Assembly: GCA_021234155.1 (NCBI GenBank)
Contig: JAJEKV010000004.1
Location: forward strand, 11,658,109 to 11,722,108
DNA: 64,000 nt
From: Isoetes taiwanensis
Taxonomy: Eukaryota > Streptophyta > Lycopodiopsida > Isoetales > Isoetaceae
Direction of reading: 5' to 3'
Part shown: one piece after another, positions 58,191 to 64,000 of the stretch
Layout: every line of letters starts with the position of its first letter
Position numbering within the stretch: position 1 is the first letter of the stretch
Translations under genes and position numbers: made by a program
Notes under the pieces: model-generated
What the model was told of the DNA's origin: nothing
Databases searched by the model: none
What the model saw: only the letters and a program-made list of their open reading frames with translations

Positions 58191-60050
58191 TTTTCCAGCC
58201 AAAAAACGAAATTTTGGGCCGAAAAGTTCATTCTTGCGGTGAAGCAAAGCATTTTTCCCTCCCCCGACTATGTTTATTGCTCATTAATTCTGTGAGAGGA
58301 TTGCCAAAAATAGATAACGTGGGGATCCTCCAGTCCCCACCGTCCAGTGGTTTCTGATCAGCCTTTGAAATGGCAGAGGATTGGGCAATTCAATATACCT
58401 CAGGAAGCGGCAAGCCAATACCTTAGGAGGCGCCAGCAGCATCTAACGCCAGGTACAAGGCGTCTCTCCTCAATCTGCCTGTAGGTTTAGGAGTGAATCG
58501 CCTAGAGGCAACTCAGAGCAGGGGCTGACAGCAGATTAGCAGGTTTAGGGTTATTTCAGCTGAGGGTTTTTTCAAGCTTCTTACGTTTTTTAATCTCTGT
58601 TTTGCAGAAATCCAATACTATTTTGCAGAAGATCTAATTTTGAATGTAGGAGCTTTCTTGCCATTTTACAGGCATTCATGTCGGATTTCTTTAGTCCTGC
58701 AACTCCTATTTCTTGGTAGAGGTAAATCCCTTCCTGAGAGCTACAACAAATGGTTACAGGACCCTTTTGGATCTGGCGATTTATGAAAAGAGCATACCAT
58801 CTGGAGGGCCATTTGCACAACCATTTCTATAAAGGTCTTACCATTTTCATCCTGCCATGAAAAATATTTGTAGAAGATTGCATTAGCCCTGTCAACCGTT
58901 TTTTTAAGGATCAAGGTTTTCATTTTCTATGCTTAATCATATCTACTTTGTTGCCCTCTTCTTCAATACGTTAATTCTGAATCAGAGCCATACCCAAGCT
59001 CTCCTTACTCAACCTCCAACACAAGTTCTATTTTCTCATATCTTATCATGCAGATCAAATTGTGTGCTTAGATCTTTGCCAAAACTAGATTTTAGTGTTT
59101 TAAATGAGGACCTTTCACCGGCAAGATTTCTTATATCCCCTGTATTTTTTGGATCTAAATGCAATTTTTTTAAACCTGGCTTTTTGAGAAAGCCCCTGCT
59201 TGAAAAGATATGCTATTCTTTCTTCTTAATTAAGTATTCAGTCGAGACTTTTCCTTCTGTTGGTTAGGATAAATTGTAAACGATGCACCAGAAGCTTTTT
59301 CAGAGAATAACTTTGTTCTTATTCTTGCAAGCAGCCCTAGCTTCAGGTTGAACATTCGCATCTGCTATAATAAATAAATTCATCCATAAGATTTGACTGC
59401 ATGATGTCTCTTCCATCATTTGTAGCTTTGTCTATGTCCAACATGCATGGGAAGTCACGCCTTGCATTGTATAACTGGAGTTTTTGGATAACTGTTGCTT
59501 TTGTATTTTGTGCAACCAGTACTTCATTCAAATCCATCTCTGCTCTTTCTGATTCAGATTTTGCTGCAGATGTTTTTGCAGATTTTGCAGCAAAGGGAAA
59601 CTGCAGTACAAAGTATATTGAAAAATAAAATTGTTGGATTTTTACTCAATAATTGCAGATTCTACTTATTCTTCAGGTTTTTGTGTGTATCTAATACTTG
59701 GTAGTCAATAATAACAGATTTTATTTATTGCAGATTTTGTAGCAAGGGGAAACTGCAGTACAAAGTATATTGAAAAATAAAATTGTTGGATTTTTACTCA
59801 ATAATTGCAGATTCTACTTATTCTTCAGGTTTTTGTGTGTATCTGACACCTGGTAGTCAATAATAACAGATTTTATTTATTGTTCAACATCCAGATTTTA
59901 GGCTTTAGGTTTGTGCCATCTTGATCTTTTCAGTAGTGTAGATGATTTTTTCCTCTTGGATCATTTCTTCAGGACTGCTGATTGTTGTATTTCAGTTCTA
60001 ATATTTACTTAATGACTTTTAATACATTGTACTTCTACATCAATTGCATG

Positions 60051-60051
<1 letters not shown>
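58191..60051. other. Shared segment of unknown content, copy B
   Basis: Near-identical to 44563-46276. No family recognised. Carries a 152-bp tandem duplication absent from copy A (next entry). Confidence 0.6.
59579..59880 (+). repeat. 152-bp tandem duplication, copy B only
   Basis: CAGATTTTGCAGCAAAGGG at 59579 and CAGATTTTGTAGCAAGGGG at 59731 start two copies, each ending ACAGATTTTATTTATTG. Copy A has a single copy near 45950-46100, so the duplication is younger than the segment duplication. Confidence 0.9.
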
Positions 60052-60087
<36 letters not shown>

Positions 60088-60609
60088 ACTGTGTCATCAA
60101 TATATTAAAAGAATGGTAATGTTACAAAGCAAGTGAGGAGGAAGGAGAACTGCCCCAAAGAGACAGCAATACCTCGACACTCCACAACAAACTCACAGAA
60201 AAACTGCAACTCTACTGCTGTACAAACTGACCATCGCCATCTACAACACCCAAGAAGTCCCGCCAAATGGCAAACTTCCGCTCTACTAATCCTGGGAACA
60301 CCAGAAAGCTTTAAAATAGCAGGCTGAGTCGAGGAATCAGAGAGGCTGCAGGCTGCTGAATCCCCTGAAAGATCCACAACTGCCGCCGCTTCCAAATCAA
60401 CCACACCAACCAAGCCACACACAGATGCAAGGCTTGCTGCTGCAAGAGCGGCCAAGCACCAGGATACACATGAAGCAGCAACTGCTGGCTAGTCAATCTC
60501 ACTTGAAACAGAGCCCTGACTCCATCCCAGGCCAGCTGCAAGTGAGGGCATAAAACCAGACAATGCTCCACAGTCTCACGATGAAGGCCACAACAAGGGC
60601 AGAGAGGGC
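60052..60609 (-). mobile_element. 5'-truncated LINE with TSD, shared with copy A
   Basis: TCAATTGCATGC(TTTT) stands at 60040 and at 60610. A long T-run (60052-60083) is the poly-A tail on the minus strand. The same 3' end is found in copy A (46277-46354), so this insertion predates the duplication, unlike the other LINEs here. Confidence 0.92.
60311..60607 (-). pseudogene. LINE zf-RVT fragment
   Basis: The minus-strand frame encodes LSPLCPCCGLHRETVEHCLV LCPHLQLAWDGVRALFQV, then LHVYPGAWPLLQQQALHLCV AWLVWLIWKRRQLWIFQGI. This is the Cys/His cluster and Trp-rich end of a plant LINE ORF2, as at 2311-3070. Only about 100 residues remain. It has no catalytic part. Confidence 0.85.
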
Positions 60610-60830
60610 TCAATTGCATGCTTTTGGCCTTCCACGTCTTTAACTAAAGAATAATGATGAAATTTAATAGTTTGAGAAGTTGGGTTATTTCTGATGTTGA
60701 TAAATGGCCCCATGTTACATTAGGGTTAGGTTAGTGTATGTGTAAAAACTTTTACATATGATATAAAAGGCTTCATTCACTTTGCGTGGAATTATTTTGA
60801 CAAATATGAATCTATTGGCAGAGATTTCTG

Positions 60831-60893
60831 AGTGCATGCATGAAGAATTTCAAACTTCATGAGTGCCTGCATGAAGAATTTCAAACTTCATGA
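60831..60893 (+). repeat. 31-bp tandem repeat, two copies
   Basis: GAGTGCATGCATGAAGAATT + TCAAACTTCAT followed by the same with one change (GCATGCATG to GCCTGCATG). Confidence 0.9.
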
Positions 60894-61680
60894 AGTGTCT
60901 GATGCACAAAAACTGTAATGAGGCACTAAAACTGTGATGACTTTTGAGAGGCGAAAGAATGACATCTTTAAGCATCTTATTCATTTAACTCTAGAGCAAA
61001 GAAAGAGTTGTTTTTACTTGGCTATGCTGGTATGGTATATTAGCCATGGTTCAAAACCATAGACAACTTTCCCGTTGTAATTGCATTGCACTGGTTTATT
61101 TCAGGGTTAATTTTTCTTTTGAGTGTGCGATCTTTAACAATGCATGGGAGGAGATTGTAAATAACATAGGAGCTCTTATTTTTTATTATTGATAAACATA
61201 CATTTGACTTTGTTACTTTTTGGTGATTCAAGCTAGAATTGCAAAAAAACCGAGAACTCTTTCTTTGTTTTGGGGCAGTATGTAGCATGGATATCCATTG
61301 CATGTTTATGCACAATCTTATTCCATGTATATGATAAACAAAATAAGTAGCATTATTGGCAAAACATGTGTGGGCAAATAGATGGATGGCTCAAGAGAAC
61401 AATTTTTTTAAGGGGAATGAATGAGTAGATTATATTAACATGCTTTTGAATGATCTATGTGATGAGTTTAGACATGTTTGGCACATTAGGTGCCGAAATT
61501 TATCGATTTCGATGATTTTGGCAATGGTGGGCCGAAAAAAAGGGGTAGTTTTTTTAATTTGATTAGCAATATCAGTGGGTTTAGAATGGAATGTCGATGT
61601 GGAGGCTATGTCTGCACATGGGCTTCTATAATTAGCAAAAGCATGCCGACAAACCATCAAATGAACTCCTTGGAATGGAT
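60894..61680. other. No gene recognised
   Basis: AT-rich sequence with short frames on both strands; none resembles a known protein. A frame 61490-61714 (+) has FIDFDDFGNGGPKKRG but no family. Confidence 0.4.
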
Positions 61681-61699
61681 GCTAATGTCAGCGGCTCAT

Positions 61700-61959
61700 A
61701 CGTCTGCAGCCTAAAATGCCTGCCGCAACAGATATTGGTGAACAATGGGTTGGGGTTGTAGAAAGGGGTAATGGATTAGAAGCTTATATATTCTTCTGTT
61801 TAATTTTGAGACTGAAATAACACGAAAATTTGCAGCTGGTGCAATTGAGTTTCGAACTGGATTCCACTTCAAATCTGGCACCGACGAGGTTGTCAAGTTG
61901 GAGCACGTCATCCAACTAATTGATACCCAAGGGAACATTGTTTACATGGATGTGTTTTG
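61700..61959 (+). pseudogene. Exon-like piece ending in a stop, unrecognised
   Basis: After an acceptor-like AAAATTTGCAG at about 61835 a frame reads AGAIEFRTGFHFKSGTDEVV KLEHVIQLIDTQGNIVYMDV F and stops at 61957-61959. It reads like a 3' exon of a real gene. Upstream, MPAATDIGEQWVGVVERGNG LEAYIFFC may be another exon. I cannot name the family. It lies upstream of a Helitron-type 3' end (63130) in the same orientation, so it may be captured cargo. Confidence 0.3.
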
Positions 61960-62118
61960 AGAGATGTAGGTGGAGGATAGAATATGTAGCAAAATAACAG
62001 GGGGTTCCAGGGGGATTTGATATAGATATAATTCTTGAAACCATAGACCATATCCCTAAAACAATTCAATGGGTTATTATAAAAAAAAAACATAGATTTA
62101 AGATAAAAAATAGTCACA

Positions 62119-62190
62119 TTAGCTCACTAGTTAGATTGGTTAAAGTAGTCTTATTAGGACATTGAGTTATTTTAGTAGAGGTTCGAATCC
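62119..62190 (+). other. Degenerate tRNA-like sequence (SINE head or tRNA relic)
   Basis: TTAGCTCACTAGTTAGATTGG resembles the A box (D-arm) of a tRNA, and GGTTCGAATCCCC at 62180-62192 is a good B box (T-arm), at tRNA-like spacing. The acceptor and anticodon stems do not pair well, so this is not a working tRNA gene. Confidence 0.4.
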
Positions 62191-62199
62191 CCGTATTTC

Positions 62200-63095
62200 A
62201 TATTCTAAAAGCTTAAATGAAACCGTATAGAGGCACGATATACCATCAAAACCTTAGGCAAACTCGTATTCGACATCTTAAAATCATAGGCGTCCCCAAT
62301 CATAATTGAGCATAATCAAAACGAGAGGTGTCCAGAGGCTCCAACATACAGTCTGGGCCGTAGGATTGACAGATCCGACGACTGTGGTAGTCCAGGGTGC
62401 ACCTCGTTTAGGTAATGTAGTGCACTGGCGAATTGGCGTTTTAGTAGCAAAAGAACTCACCTGTATTGGAGTATGTAATGGAACGCATATTGTTTCGTCC
62501 TAAGGCATTATCTGATTCCATTATACGAGCTTACCTTGGGGATGAGTTGTCTCACGTGCTTGATAGTCGCGAGACATCGTGGGCAGTTTAAATCAATGAC
62601 TCGCCTGTGCATTTCACTTTTACCCTGGCGAAGATGTTATCTGTTGAAGAAGTGAAGATATCACGGGAGCATCCAACGAAGTACAATATTAGGCCCTTGG
62701 TGATGAGCGCCATGCGGAGATGTATATTTAGAGTTCCATCATGAACTAAAGTGCGCCAATGAACCGTGACAAAATTTTGTGTTTTGCATTTCTGTACCTA
62801 TTTTTTGTTGATGTACTTAACTACTTCATTCTGAGCATAAGTTTTGGATCTGCCATTCCAAAATTTCGTCTTTAGATGTAGATTTAATTGCCCTCCCCTC
62901 CCCCAACATTCATTATATTGTTTGCTCTGTTGAATAAATGCAAAGTTAATACATTGATGATACTATCATTAGACAATTTCAATAACAAAAATAACTACAA
63001 AAGCAAATAATGTCCATTCATGCCAATAACAACATGCACTATCGTCGAAGTTGCATATATGAACGTTAAGAGCGGAGTAAAAACATATGCTTGAA
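62200..63095. other. No gene recognised
   Basis: Frames such as 62306-62503 (+) are short and unrecognised. Nothing else noted before the Helitron-type end. Confidence 0.4.
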
Positions 63096-63100
63096 CATTA

Positions 63101-63130
63101 GCCCGGCAATGCCGGACATACATTTACTAG
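63101..63130 (+). mobile_element. Helitron-type 3' end, second member
   Basis: Hairpin GCCCGGC-AAT-GCCGGAC (63101-63117, one G-T pair), 9 nt, CTAG (63127-63130), then T. Spacing and sequence match 44429-44458, with ACATTAGCCCGGCAA shared upstream. The 5' end was not identified. Confidence 0.65.
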
Positions 63131-63177
63131 TCTTCTTCTTTAAAAAGGAATGGGTTTGGAAATCGTGCCTTGGAACG

Positions 63178-63202
63178 CCGCATGTTACGCGGCATGCGGC
63201 AT
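63178..63202. repeat. Inverted repeat GCCGCATG..CATGCGGC
   Basis: A short hairpin (GCCGCATG-TTACGCGG-CATGCGGC) 48 bp past the Helitron-type end. The rest of 63200-64000 holds no gene I can recognise. Confidence 0.6.
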
Positions 63203-64000
63203 TTCCTCTCCCCTTCCTGAAGTTTAATTTTTGACTCCCCCCTTTTTTTTGTCATCTGTCTATCCGTTTCCCTCTTTTTTTCGATGCTAACACTGGCACT
63301 TTGTAACGTGGAGTGGCCAGCTCTAGGAGAATGACAGGAGAAGGCCGCTTGAGATCGTAGGAGAGAAGTCTGCATTGCGTGCTTTACCTTTGAAGCAAAA
63401 ACTTTGCCGGAGTGAAGTTTTCATTATGGATAGGAGAGCAACCAAGCAACAAGGTGATTTTCACATACTATGTACGAATCCTAATCTCCTGAGATCTCTA
63501 AGGATGCTCCAGTTGATGCAGATCTATTTATAATGCTTTTTTTCTTTATCACCTGCAGTTGGAGGTAGCTCTTTAAAGACGAGAGTTCACACTAATCAGA
63601 CTTTGGCTTCTGCTTTCTCCTGCTGGTCCTAACACGGTTGTTCTATCTGCACGGCAAAAACATAAAGTGAGAAATGTTTTAAGTAATAATTTATGGTGAA
63701 AACGTGAACTGAGAAATGTTCCATATAACAATTGCTGCGTCTAGAGCATTTATGTAAGGTGAAGACTAATCTGCATGGTGTCTATTTGATAGAAAGTTGG
63801 AGAGCAAATTTGCAGTGAGAATCGTAGCTGGAGGCATCATGCAAGGTAACATTCTATTTTTTTCTATTCTTCTTTAAATCACCCTTTTAAGTTTCAAGGG
63901 TTTTTTATCTGAACGAACTCAGCCATGTTTTCTAACCAGGTGAAATACATTCTTCCAAGAAATTATGTCTTAAAGACAAGACACGAGTCCAAAGGTAAAG

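Overview
The window reads as nuclear DNA of a land plant with a large, repeat-rich genome. Every recognisable cellular gene piece is plant-type: a CRINKLY4-like receptor kinase, a PERK-like kinase, an AP2/ERF start, an FBL15-type F-box/LRR protein and the arginine methyltransferase PRMT10. Introns with GT..AG borders are visible, and LINEs, LTR fragments, MITEs, Helitron-type ends and microsatellites fill the rest. A Penelope-like reverse transcriptase and a large share of non-LTR elements would fit a fern, lycophyte or gymnosperm better than a small angiosperm genome; that is inference. I found no intact host gene, no rRNA and no convincing tRNA gene.

Layout. 1-5.6 kb: minisatellites, a 5'-truncated LINE with a 14-bp target-site duplication (TSD), and a chimeric pseudogene (AP2/ERF start joined to a PERK-like kinase) between two 23-bp inverted repeats. 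6.9-7.5 kb: CAC-rich low-complexity DNA. 7.8-12.5 kb: decayed transposon with a leftward DDE/SWIM-type transposase and a divergent rightward gene with a ParB-like DGNHR motif. 13-15.9 kb: diverged LTR-like pieces and a 420-bp MITE.

15.9-46.4 kb (copy A) and 50.0-60.6 kb (copy B) are two copies of one segment in the same orientation. Where one copy carries an insertion, the other shows the empty site, so insertion borders can be read directly. Copy A was expanded by: a LINE (TSD AACAGGAA) whose poly-A tail was later hit by a 9.6-kb Penelope-like element with 2.53-kb terminal direct repeats; a LINE 3' tail; and three consecutive gene-carrying insertions (CRINKLY4-like; FBL15-like in a Helentron-like element; a membrane-protein fragment). 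The first and third share their ends and so form one gene-capturing family. Copy B was expanded by a 3.8-kb PIF/Harbinger-like element (TSD TAA, 30-bp terminal inverted repeats) carrying four PRMT10 exons, and by a 1.8-kb truncated LINE (15-bp TSD). A LINE fragment at the right edge is present in both copies and so predates the duplication. In copy A it is cut by a 1480-bp LTR followed by a tRNA-Met-type primer-binding site.

46.4-50 kb holds that LTR and leader, two 70-bp palindromes, a LINE 3' tail and a LINE ORF1 fragment. 60.6-64 kb holds a degenerate tRNA-like sequence, an unrecognised exon-like piece and a second Helitron-type 3' end matching the one at 44.46 kb.

The most notable content is the Penelope-like element with a probable spliced exon inside its terminal repeat, the unclassified gene-capturing family, and the Pack-type PIF/Harbinger element. 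The differences between the two terminal repeats of the Penelope-like element fall almost only at CAG/CTG sites, which suggests a methylation-linked base-calling artefact or CHG-methylation mutation.
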